The notes beneath the pieces were generated by a model, which was not told the origin of the DNA, made no database searches, and saw nothing but the letters and a program-made list of their open reading frames with translations. From the NCBI GenBank assembly GCA_029239355.1, contig JAQZAZ010000025.1, positions 1 through 50,549 on the forward strand: a stretch of DNA of 50,549 nucleotides, given 5' to 3'. Of the stretch, positions 33,972 to 41,695 are shown piece after piece. Every line of letters begins with the position of its first letter. Within the stretch, counting starts at the first letter, position 1. The DNA comes from Sphingobacterium sp. (lineage in GTDB: Bacteria > Bacteroidota > Bacteroidia > Sphingobacteriales > Sphingobacteriaceae). The translations under genes and the position numbers were made by a program.

Positions 33972-34113
33972 AACTAACCAATTATAAACCTAAATTATGA
34001 ATTTACAATAATACACTTTCTGTGCCATTCTAAGCCGCATGACAAAAATGCAGTGATTATTTTTTACTACTCATGTCCTGGCTTTTCAGCATGACAGCAC
34101 AATTGCCTGTTTT

Positions 34114-34908
34114 TTAATGGTGGTGATGTTCAGATTCTGAATGCTGATGTTTATGATCATGTCCGGTATGACTGTGTCCGCCAAAGAGCAGACTGCTTAG
34201 GGAAAGTACAATACCAAGCAATACCGCTACCATTTTCTTTCTATTGAAAATATGGTGGTCGGGAGATCCTGATTCAAACAGGATGGTGGTAGAGACGTGT
34301 AGGAATATGCCGATCACCACGGCCATGATCTTGTCAAAATACAGCGCTAGATTACCTGCAGCATTTTCGCTGAGAAAGCGGCTGGTCAGGAAGCCCGCGG
34401 GTGTCATGACGGCAAAGGCCAAAAGCGAGATCAATAATACAGTTTTAGATGATCCGGCAGCCAATAGTAAGGTGCCTAAAGCGAAAGCGGCTGGAATATG
34501 ATGGATGGCAATACCAAAGACAAGGTGGGTCCGCTCGCTGCTTACCAAGGGCATGCCTTCCAAAAAGGCGTGCAGGCATAGGCTTATAATAATGGCAATC
34601 GGGAAAGAACCTACTTTTTCTTTATCTACATGGACATGCCCATGCTCAACGCCCTGAGAAAAATGTTCCAGTAAAAGTTGAAACAAGAAGCCACCGAGGA
34701 TATAAAGTCCAATGGTTTCGCCATTGCTTCCCCCGTGCCCATAAACATCTGGTATCAGGTGAAGCACGGTCAATCCAAATAAATAAGCGCCGCTAAAGGA
34801 AAGGATCAATTTCAAAAAAAATGAATTGCCCTGCTTTAAAAAGAGAACACTAAGCCCGCTTAGAAAAGGAGATAAAAACAATATGGATACAATAAAAATA
34901 GTATGCAT
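34114..34908 (-). CDS. ZIP family metal transporter
   Basis: Inner-membrane divalent metal (probably zinc) importer of 264 aa with about eight TM helices. Helix 4 and 5 carry the metal-site motifs SLCLHAFLEGMPL (HxxxEG) and AIHHIPAAFALG (HHxPA). A His-rich cytoplasmic loop (HGHVHVDKE, about 91-99) and a His-rich tail (GHSHTGHDHKHQH, ending HHHH) are typical metal-buffering segments of ZIPs. It is monocistronic, and its 5' side faces a long gene-poor region. No Zur-like box was identified. Confidence 0.93.
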   Translation of the reverse strand: MHTIFIVSILFLSPFLSGLSVLFLKQGNSFFLKLILSFSGAYLFGLTVLHLIPDVYGHGGSNGETIGLYILGGFLFQLLLEHFSQGVEHGHVHVDKEKVGSFPIAIIISLCLHAFLEGMPLVSSERTHLVFGIAIHHIPAAFALGTLLLAAGSSKTVLLISLLAFAVMTPAGFLTSRFLSENAAGNLALYFDKIMAVVIGIFLHVSTTILFESGSPDHHIFNRKKMVAVLLGIVLSLSSLLFGGHSHTGHDHKHQHSESEHHHH

Positions 34909-35224
34909 TGATGAAGTGGATTAATAAGATAAGACCATTCGTTATAAGGCAAATATAGATAGAAAATTCATAAAAGCAATATTGTTGCATTTATATTTTA
35001 AATGCAGATCGCTTTATCTGTCAGCTAACCACATGATCCCAATCTTGGTTTAACTGTTTACCAGCGATCAGGATCCTTATTTTAGGGATTGCCGAATTGC
35101 TTCTGATTTGCTATAAAAAAAATGAAATTTATTAAAACTATTTCCCTGTTGATGTTGTTTATAGAGCAGATTTGTATAAAGATAGATAGGTTATCGTAGG
35201 TAAAAAACAATGTTTTTGAAAGGC

Positions 35225-35254
35225 GGCTAGATCAGCATTGATCTAGCCTTTTTT
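35225..35254 (+). terminator. Intrinsic terminator (CTAGCC family)
   Basis: GGCTAGATCA (35225-35234), four-base loop, TGATCTAGCC (35239-35248), then six Ts to 35254. A strong rho-independent terminator for the + strand, downstream only of a 25-codon ORF. Confidence 0.85.
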
Positions 35255-35388
35255 ATTTGGAAGTGTTTATTATTAAAGCTTTGCGTATTTACTTGCTATC
35301 ATAAGTTAATTACGGATGAAATTGTTTATCCCTATTTCTATCCGATTTATGTGCTACGGAGGGGATTTAAACTAGCGCCCTAACAGTA

Positions 35389-35677
35389 ATGAAAGCAGTT
35401 AACTTAAATGCGCTCATCAAATATGTCAGCGATAAGAAAATAATGAACTGGTATTCTGTACGGAGGATAACTTTAGTAAGCTTATGCAAGTTGCAGATCG
35501 CCCTTCTATTTATTATGGTTATCTACCAATTGATTACAACAATGCCAGGCCGCATCAATTAGAGACGCGCGCATGGGGGGTATGAAACAAGAATTGGAAC
35601 GAAAAGCGGAAAGCTATTATCAGGAACTTGAATCAGGTATCGGTGAAGGTATGGTGTTAACCGACGCATTGATCTAG
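35389..35677 (+). pseudogene. Gene relic with two homopolymer frameshifts
   Basis: Starts MKAVNLNALIKYVSDKK at 35389. Adding one base at the AAAA run (35437-35440) continues NNELVFCTEDNFSKLMQVAD, then RPSIYYGYLPIDYNNARPHQ and LETRAWG. Adding one base at the G6 run (35575-35580) continues GMKQELERKAESYYQELESG to the TAG at 35675. The joined ~96-residue product is protein-like throughout, so this is probably a small gene broken twice at homopolymers, by mutation or by sequencing error. Family not recognised. Confidence 0.5.
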
Positions 35678-36015
35678 CTTTTTTTGTAATGCTAAGATCG
35701 AATACGGATTCGACCTCCTTTTTTAGTTCTCAAATCTAGTCCGAATTGATCTCCAGCCAGAACGCGATCTTGTTTATTATCCGCTGGAAAAGAAAGAGAT
35801 ATATTTGTGATAAATATGTGTATTGCTGATTTTTATGTGATTAAACGATAATTTTGGAGTTATTGAGACGAACAATATAGAATGGAGAATAAAATAGCCG
35901 AAAAGTACCTTTATATTTATTGAGGAACGAAAGTATTGACTGAAAAAAAAACGCTATTTTAGAGCCGGAATTTAGCGATTTCTACCTTTAAATTAAATGA
36001 TGACCTAATAATACG

Positions 36016-37488
36016 ATGAAAAGACAATTTTTATTATTTATTTTATGCTTGTTGACGCTTAACACATTTGCTAACGATGGCAAAAAGCAAGAGGTTGATT
36101 CACTTTTGAAAAAAACAAAAGAATTAATTGATGCAGGCCAATTGTTACCGCATCTGGAAACTGCAATAGAAGCGCTTAATATATCTAACGCAGCTAATTA
36201 TGATGACGGAAAGGCAAAGTCGCGCTTTTATATAGCAGAAGGGCTTGTGAATCTGGGGCTTTTCAAAGAGGGACTCAAGCATCTTGAACTTATTAAGCAT
36301 ACGAACCATTATAAGGAGAAAATACTTATGCAATCCGAAGTACATCGGGTATTGGGAAGAGCTTACGGCGGGCTGAATTTGTATCAGCAAGCCGTACGGG
36401 AATTTCGTTTACAGTTGGGCTTAATCAAGAATCTAACGGGCCTGAAACAAAAACTATCCTATCAGTTTACCTATGAAAATTTAAGTGTTGTTTTCGATCA
36501 TTTGAAACAACTCGACTCCGTGGAAAAATATAGTCTTCTTCAATTGGAAAACTTGCGAGATTTTGATGAAAGAAAGGAACCAATGCGTTATTTGATCGTT
36601 TATGATAATTTGGGACAGTTATATGTTAACAAAGGTGATTTCTCGAACGCGCAACGATACCTCGATAAATCCATAGCCCTCGTGGAAAAATATAACATTC
36701 CCATAATATTTAATACAATGCAACTTTTTGGGAATTTGGAACTTGCGAAAGGAAATTATAAACAAGCAGCGGTTTTTTATGAAAAGAGTTTAGCAAATAA
36801 AAGAAAGATCGGTATCAGAAATGGAATTAAAAATTCCTATAGGCAGTTAGCTGATTGTTATCGAGAAGGCAACTTAGACAAAGCTAAAGCCGATGAATAC
36901 GAAATGGCCTTTAGCCGGCTCAATGATTCTCTGGAATGGGAAAATAGACAGGTCGTCGACCAGGTGCTCAATCAGATTTTGAAATTAAAAGACGAGGAAT
37001 CTGCTACCAAGGTGTCGAAATCTGTTCGGATTTCAATAGTCATCCTGATAGTACTTATTATTGCCGTTACATTTTTTGTATGGCGCGTAAGGCACAACCG
37101 TAAACTGTTGGGACAAAAGGAAGAGGCACTGCAGGAAACTGAAACCATCAATAGGGAACTGACGGAGCAGATCGGGGAAAATAAGTTCAATAACCTGATC
37201 GAACTGGCCAAAAGTAATAACCCGGAGTTCCTGACATTATTTGCTGAACTCTATCCGCAGTTTATCCAGGCCTTGAAAACCCTTGACCCCAATATCAGAA
37301 CAACAGAGCTGGAGTTTTGTGCCATGGCTTTTCTTAATTTTTCGACAAAGAACATAGCGGAATATACCTTTGTCACGGTCCGGGCTGTACAGGTCCGCAA
37401 AAATAGGTTGCGCAAGAAGCTTGAAATCCCTTCGGATGCAGATTTCAATACCTGGATGCGTGGGTTGGCAGAGAAGGAGGATCGTTGA
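36016..37488 (+). CDS. TPR-containing membrane sensor with C-terminal HTH
   Basis: Protein of 490 aa with a signal peptide (about 1-19, ending TFAND), a periplasmic TPR array (about 25-310; AHxxxG-type repeats such as GQLYVNKGDFSNAQRYLDKS and GNLELAKGNYKQAAVFYEKS), a TM helix (about 338-360) and a coiled coil leading to a cytoplasmic LuxR-like HTH (about 420-485; LEFCAMAFLNFSTKNIAEY, VRAVQVRKNRLRKKL). Such proteins act in Bacteroidota as one-component transmembrane regulators. It lies 125 nt upstream of the galactan HTCS on the same strand and may modulate that PUL, but this is not certain. Confidence 0.85.
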   Translation: MKRQFLLFILCLLTLNTFANDGKKQEVDSLLKKTKELIDAGQLLPHLETAIEALNISNAANYDDGKAKSRFYIAEGLVNLGLFKEGLKHLELIKHTNHYKEKILMQSEVHRVLGRAYGGLNLYQQAVREFRLQLGLIKNLTGLKQKLSYQFTYENLSVVFDHLKQLDSVEKYSLLQLENLRDFDERKEPMRYLIVYDNLGQLYVNKGDFSNAQRYLDKSIALVEKYNIPIIFNTMQLFGNLELAKGNYKQAAVFYEKSLANKRKIGIRNGIKNSYRQLADCYREGNLDKAKADEYEMAFSRLNDSLEWENRQVVDQVLNQILKLKDEESATKVSKSVRISIVILIVLIIAVTFFVWRVRHNRKLLGQKEEALQETETINRELTEQIGENKFNNLIELAKSNNPEFLTLFAELYPQFIQALKTLDPNIRTTELEFCAMAFLNFSTKNIAEYTFVTVRAVQVRKNRLRKKLEIPSDADFNTWMRGLAEKEDR

Positions 37489-37613
37489 TTTCCGGGAAAA
37501 CGAACTGGAAGTCGATTTGTACCGTGCCGCTGAGAATCTTATTGCAGTGGAAATGTAGGAAATAGTTGAAAACGGTGGGGAATTAAGTAAGTTTGTAGTA
37601 TAGCGCGTATACC

Positions 37614-40600
37614 ATGCATTCTTTTTATTTCTATTGTTTATTTGTCAGTTCGTTGATCAGTGGTTCCCTCCTAGGGCAATCACTGGATCACCCATCTTTT
37701 CGGAATATTTCGTTGGGAACGAATGCAAATACGGTGCATTCCTTTGCGCAGGATAGTTTGGGAATGCTCTGGCTGGGCAGTAACAACGGTCTTTTTAATT
37801 ACGATGGCTATTCTTTACAGGCGCTCACCGGCGCCAAATCTCCTTTTCAGACCTTCGTCTACTGCATTGCGCTGATAGACGACAAGCGCTTTGTGCTGGG
37901 TACCGGGCAAGGTGTATTGCTCTACAATTATCAGGAAGATCGCTTTGAGTCTTTTCCGGCAGGAGGGCCTTCGGATGTCAGGGCTTTACTCCGAGTAGGC
38001 GATAAGTTATGGATAGGGTCCATCGCCGGTTTATACTGCTATGATATCGCGACGCGTCAGCTCGTGGATTATGGCAAATCTAACCCTAAAAATAAGATCA
38101 AAACTGCTGTTTACGCGCTCGATCAGGTGGGGGATAGACTTTTGATCGGTACGTATAATGGGCTCTTTGAATTGAACCCTGCCCATAAAGAGGCATTGCC
38201 GTTGGAGCTCCCTGATTACAGGCCGGGAAGCAATCAATTTGTGAATTCAATATTTACCATCAAGGAGTCTGCCAAAACCTTTATCGGTACTGAATACGGC
38301 CTGTATCTGTATAAAAATAGCACCCGTACACTCCAAAAGGCCCCAGTGCTTCAAAATCATCCGATCAAAGCGATGGCCTCCAAGGACAAAAATACCCTGC
38401 TCGTGGGGACGGATGATGGGCTGTTTAGCTATCAGCTGGATAAGCAGTTGGTCACGCGGATCAAACATGATTCGCGCAACAGAAACTCACTGGCCAACAA
38501 TATTGTATGGAGTATCTTTAAAGACCGATCGGAAAATATCTGGCTGGGCACCGATCTCGGCTTTTCCTTATGGTCTAACCGCAAGGTAGAAAAAATATTA
38601 CCCATCTACCAATTGACATCAAGCAGTGATGGCAACCGCTTTTACAAAATTTCAAAGGACCGCAAGGGCTGGTACTGGCTGGGCGGGGATAATGGCTTGA
38701 TCCGTAGCCATGGATTGGGCGGCCGCATTTCGGAAAGCTTTTGGTATCGCATGGATGCCAAGGACTATCGTCTGGCACATAACCGTATTCGGGATATTTA
38801 TGAGGATCATAGCGGTTTGGTGTGGATTGCTTCTGACGGTGGAGTGAATGTTTTTGATGTCCATAGCCAGCAATTCAGAAACTTTACGATCGTGGATGCC
38901 AGTGGGCGGAGAAATGCAAAGTGGGCGTACGATATTCTGGAGGACGAAGCGGATAACCTGTGGATTGCCTCTTACATGGGTGGGATATTTGTCGTCAACA
39001 GAAATACGCTATTGGAAACAAAGGGGCCAATTATAGCGAGCAAGAATTTTAGTAAAGCGGATGGGCTTTTAGAAGATTTTGCCAACCAGATCGTCGACAA
39101 CGGTCAGGGCAAAATGCTGGCCTTATTTTATAATAAGGGGATCAGTAGCATCGATAGGGGCACCGGCAAGATAAGCGAATTGAAGGATAGTGCTGGGCAT
39201 TCGTTTGCGCAGGCAACCTTTATGCTGAAAGATAAGCAGCATACCCTATGGGTAGGCGAGCACGGTGAGCTAAGACAGATCAGCGCAGATGGGAGAAGTA
39301 AACGGGTTCGCTTTGACCCTGTCGGTAGGGGCGAGGTCACAGCCATGGTCGAAGTGGGTGACGCTATTTGGGTGGCTACAAACGCTGGGGTCTGGCAGAT
39401 CAATAAGAAAAGCCTCAAAGCCGAACTGCTGCGCTATGGGCAGCGAATTTCGTCCATGTATTACGATGCCGAACAGGCGGAGGTGGTGCTCGGGGGAATT
39501 GATGAAGTGGTGTTGCTGCCTGCCCAAAAGGAGCTTGCGGGTATAGACCGCTCAAAAAAGATCGTACTTACTGCAATGTATATCAACAATGAACTCTTTG
39601 GCAATTATGGCTATGGCTTACGCTATCGGAATGAAATTACATTGGATCACGATCAGAACAATCTTAGGCTTGAATTTTCGGACTTGGACTATGGGAATCA
39701 TCTTGGCTATCGCCTGGCCTATGCCTTTAAAGGCCAGAACGAAACATGGATCCCCATGGAACGTGGTGATAATAAGGTGCTGCTATCCAACTTAAATTCG
39801 GGTAGCTATGATCTACAATTGGCCAAAGTGGATATTGCTGGCCATGTTGTTTCTGAAATCTATACTTATCACATCGAGATTCGCTATCCTTGGTATGCCT
39901 CATATTGGGCCAAGGCTGTATATGTCCTTATCGCTGGCTGCTTGTTGTTTTGGATCGTTAATTTTTTCCGGGTTCGCAATACCTTGAAATGGGAGCGACG
40001 GGAGCGACGGAAGGTGCTCGAACTAACAAAGATGAAAATGGACTTTCTGGCAGCCATATCGCATGAGCTAAAAACACCATTGAGCTTAATCCTGGCGCCC
40101 GTGAGTCAACTGATGCGGCAGACAAAAAACAGCGATAAAAAGAAACAGCTGGATGGCGTGCACCGAAATGCCTTAAAAATCAGTCACCTGATTCAGGAAC
40201 TCATGACCTTTGATCGCGTGGAGCAGCAGGAAACACCGCTGCAGGGACTGCTTACGTCACAGATTGACCTCGTGCCTTATGTCAGGCAGATTACCGAAGA
40301 CTGGCAGCAGCTCCCTGAGTATACTACCCTCACCATTCGCTTTGATAGTGATTTGGAAAGTTTTTTTGTACAAACGGATGTGGCCAAACTGGGATCGATC
40401 GTCAATAACCTGCTCGCGAATGCCTGCAAATACAATCGGCCGGAGGGGAGGGTGGATGTTTCCCTGCAGGTAATGGATACCGGGGTACAACTTGTCGTGG
40501 AGGATACCGGAATTGGAATCGCTGCGGATGACCTCCCTTATGTTTTTAGCAAATTCTACCGCTCTTCCTTAAAAGAGGTGAGCGGGGTACAGGGCACCGG

Positions 40601-41537
40601 GGTCGGCCTTTTCTTGGTCAAAAGCTATTGTGATCAGTTGGGCTGGAACATCGGGATAGCAAGCAATCAGGAGGGAACCAAAGTGACACTTCACTTGAAA
40701 TTGGCGCGCATAGAGGATACGGATAGTACGGATAATCCCAAGGTAGATACGGGAAATCGTGATCGGGGCGACAAACGTAAACTGCTGATCGTGGAGGATA
40801 ATGCTGAACTTGCCGATTTCTTGGGAAATGCTTTACAAAATACGTATGATTGTAGCATTGTGGGGGACGGTCGTCAGGCACTGCACTTGATCGATGGACA
40901 TACCTTTATGCCCGATATTGTCATCACGGATGCCATGATGCCCACTATGGGGGGAATTGAAATGGTCAGAAAGCTTCGCCAAAATATGGCCACAGCAACA
41001 CTACCGATCATTCTGCTGACTGCACAGCATGATGAGCTGATCCGGCGCGAATGGGTGACGGCTGGAGTAGATGCTTATATGACCAAACCTTTTGATTTGG
41101 AAATCCTCCAGATGCAATTGCTACAGCTGTTGGACAGAAAAGAAAAACTCGTAACGCAATTGCGTATCGACGAAATCAGCAAACCAGCGGAGCCGCTCGC
41201 TGTGCAATCGCCAGATGAAAAATTCCTGACGCAAGTGACTCAGCTCATCGAAGAGCATATCGATGATTCTGAATTTTCGGTCCAACGCCTCAGTGCCCTA
41301 ACGGATGTGGCCGCCAAACAGCTTTACCGCAAGATCAAACAGCTGACAGGTTATACACCGGTAGAATATATCCGCAGTATCCGCATCAAAAAAGCGGCCT
41401 TATTGCTGCAGCAAAAAAAGTTTACCGTGGCTGAAGTCATGTATATGGTCGGTTTCTCCAACACTTCGTATTTCTCAAAGTGCTTTCAGTCGGAATTTGG
41501 CATGCCGCCAAAGACCTATATGGATAGCTTTGTGTAA
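37614..41537 (+). CDS. Hybrid two-component system sensor/regulator (HTCS), galactan PUL
   Basis: HTCS of 1307 aa. Signal peptide (about 1-22, ending LLGQ), propeller sensor with Reg_prop repeats (DSLGMLWLGSNNGLFNYDG, DRSENIWLGTDLGFSLW), Y_Y_Y domain (about 670-755), TM helix (about 762-783), kinase motif FLAAISHELKTPLSLIL (His near 815), ATPase N-box NNLLANACKYN, receiver domain (IVEDNAELADFL, ITDAMMPTMGG; Asp near 1104) and AraC-type HTH (about 1210-1305, ending GFSNTSYFSKCFQSEFGMPP). It should sense a beta-galactan-derived oligosaccharide. The triple repeat immediately downstream is a likely operator. Confidence 0.96.
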   Translation: MHSFYFYCLFVSSLISGSLLGQSLDHPSFRNISLGTNANTVHSFAQDSLGMLWLGSNNGLFNYDGYSLQALTGAKSPFQTFVYCIALIDDKRFVLGTGQGVLLYNYQEDRFESFPAGGPSDVRALLRVGDKLWIGSIAGLYCYDIATRQLVDYGKSNPKNKIKTAVYALDQVGDRLLIGTYNGLFELNPAHKEALPLELPDYRPGSNQFVNSIFTIKESAKTFIGTEYGLYLYKNSTRTLQKAPVLQNHPIKAMASKDKNTLLVGTDDGLFSYQLDKQLVTRIKHDSRNRNSLANNIVWSIFKDRSENIWLGTDLGFSLWSNRKVEKILPIYQLTSSSDGNRFYKISKDRKGWYWLGGDNGLIRSHGLGGRISESFWYRMDAKDYRLAHNRIRDIYEDHSGLVWIASDGGVNVFDVHSQQFRNFTIVDASGRRNAKWAYDILEDEADNLWIASYMGGIFVVNRNTLLETKGPIIASKNFSKADGLLEDFANQIVDNGQGKMLALFYNKGISSIDRGTGKISELKDSAGHSFAQATFMLKDKQHTLWVGEHGELRQISADGRSKRVRFDPVGRGEVTAMVEVGDAIWVATNAGVWQINKKSLKAELLRYGQRISSMYYDAEQAEVVLGGIDEVVLLPAQKELAGIDRSKKIVLTAMYINNELFGNYGYGLRYRNEITLDHDQNNLRLEFSDLDYGNHLGYRLAYAFKGQNETWIPMERGDNKVLLSNLNSGSYDLQLAKVDIAGHVVSEIYTYHIEIRYPWYASYWAKAVYVLIAGCLLFWIVNFFRVRNTLKWERRERRKVLELTKMKMDFLAAISHELKTPLSLILAPVSQLMRQTKNSDKKKQLDGVHRNALKISHLIQELMTFDRVEQQETPLQGLLTSQIDLVPYVRQITEDWQQLPEYTTLTIRFDSDLESFFVQTDVAKLGSIVNNLLANACKYNRPEGRVDVSLQVMDTGVQLVVEDTGIGIAADDLPYVFSKFYRSSLKEVSGVQGTGVGLFLVKSYCDQLGWNIGIASNQEGTKVTLHLKLARIEDTDSTDNPKVDTGNRDRGDKRKLLIVEDNAELADFLGNALQNTYDCSIVGDGRQALHLIDGHTFMPDIVITDAMMPTMGGIEMVRKLRQNMATATLPIILLTAQHDELIRREWVTAGVDAYMTKPFDLEILQMQLLQLLDRKEKLVTQLRIDEISKPAEPLAVQSPDEKFLTQVTQLIEEHIDDSEFSVQRLSALTDVAAKQLYRKIKQLTGYTPVEYIRSIRIKKAALLLQQKKFTVAEVMYMVGFSNTSYFSKCFQSEFGMPPKTYMDSFV

Positions 41538-41566
41538 GTTATTGATATTTAACGTGTTTTGCTCTT

Positions 41567-41624
41567 ATGTCCAAATTGGACAAGCGAAAATGTCTAATTT
41601 GTGTTGTTCTTTGTCCGATTTGTG
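41567..41624 (+). promoter_or_regulatory. Triple phased direct repeat, probable HTCS operator (galactan PUL)
   Basis: ATGTCCAAATTGGA (41567), ATGTCTAATTTGTG (41590) and TTGTCCGATTTGTG (41611): consensus WTGTCYRATTTGTG, starts 23 and 21 bp apart, about two helical turns. The first copy contains the palindrome TCCAAATTGGA. The array lies 30 bp after the HTCS stop and 72 bp before the GH gene start, fitting an activator site. Confidence 0.6.
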
Positions 41625-41695
41625 GCTTTAAAAGATCGTGTCGATTGATAGGTTTGCAATAGTAATAACCAGAAAATTATAAATCGATACAATCC

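Larger units (their letters stand above)
33573..34113. other. Gene-free stretch with two hairpins
   Basis: No convincing coding frame. It holds the CTAGCC-type terminator at 33836-33868 and a 12-bp-stem hairpin at 33939-33971 followed by an A-rich leader and a four-codon start-stop frame (33997-34011). The rest is AT-rich with no clear structure. Confidence 0.6.
34909..36015. other. 1.1-kb gene-poor region with decayed coding remnants
   Basis: Contains a possible 25-codon ORF with a signal-like start (35122-35199, MKFIKTISLLMLFIEQI), a strong CTAGCC-type terminator at 35225-35254, and a relic readable across three frames at 35389-35677. The last ~340 bp before the TPR regulator are AT-rich with no coding frame and presumably hold its promoter. 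Nothing else can be supported. Confidence 0.6.

Noticed and set aside
35353..35386. tRNA-like 3' half on the - strand (GTTTAAATCCC with CTCCGTAGCAC)
   Set aside because: The sequence flanking the T-loop-like segment cannot form a T-stem, and no anticodon or acceptor arm is found upstream.
37480..37558. Coding-like tail after the TPR/HTH gene in another frame (VDFRENELEVDLYRAAENL)
   Set aside because: It mostly continues an out-of-frame shadow of the upstream gene; no start codon outside that gene and no known family.
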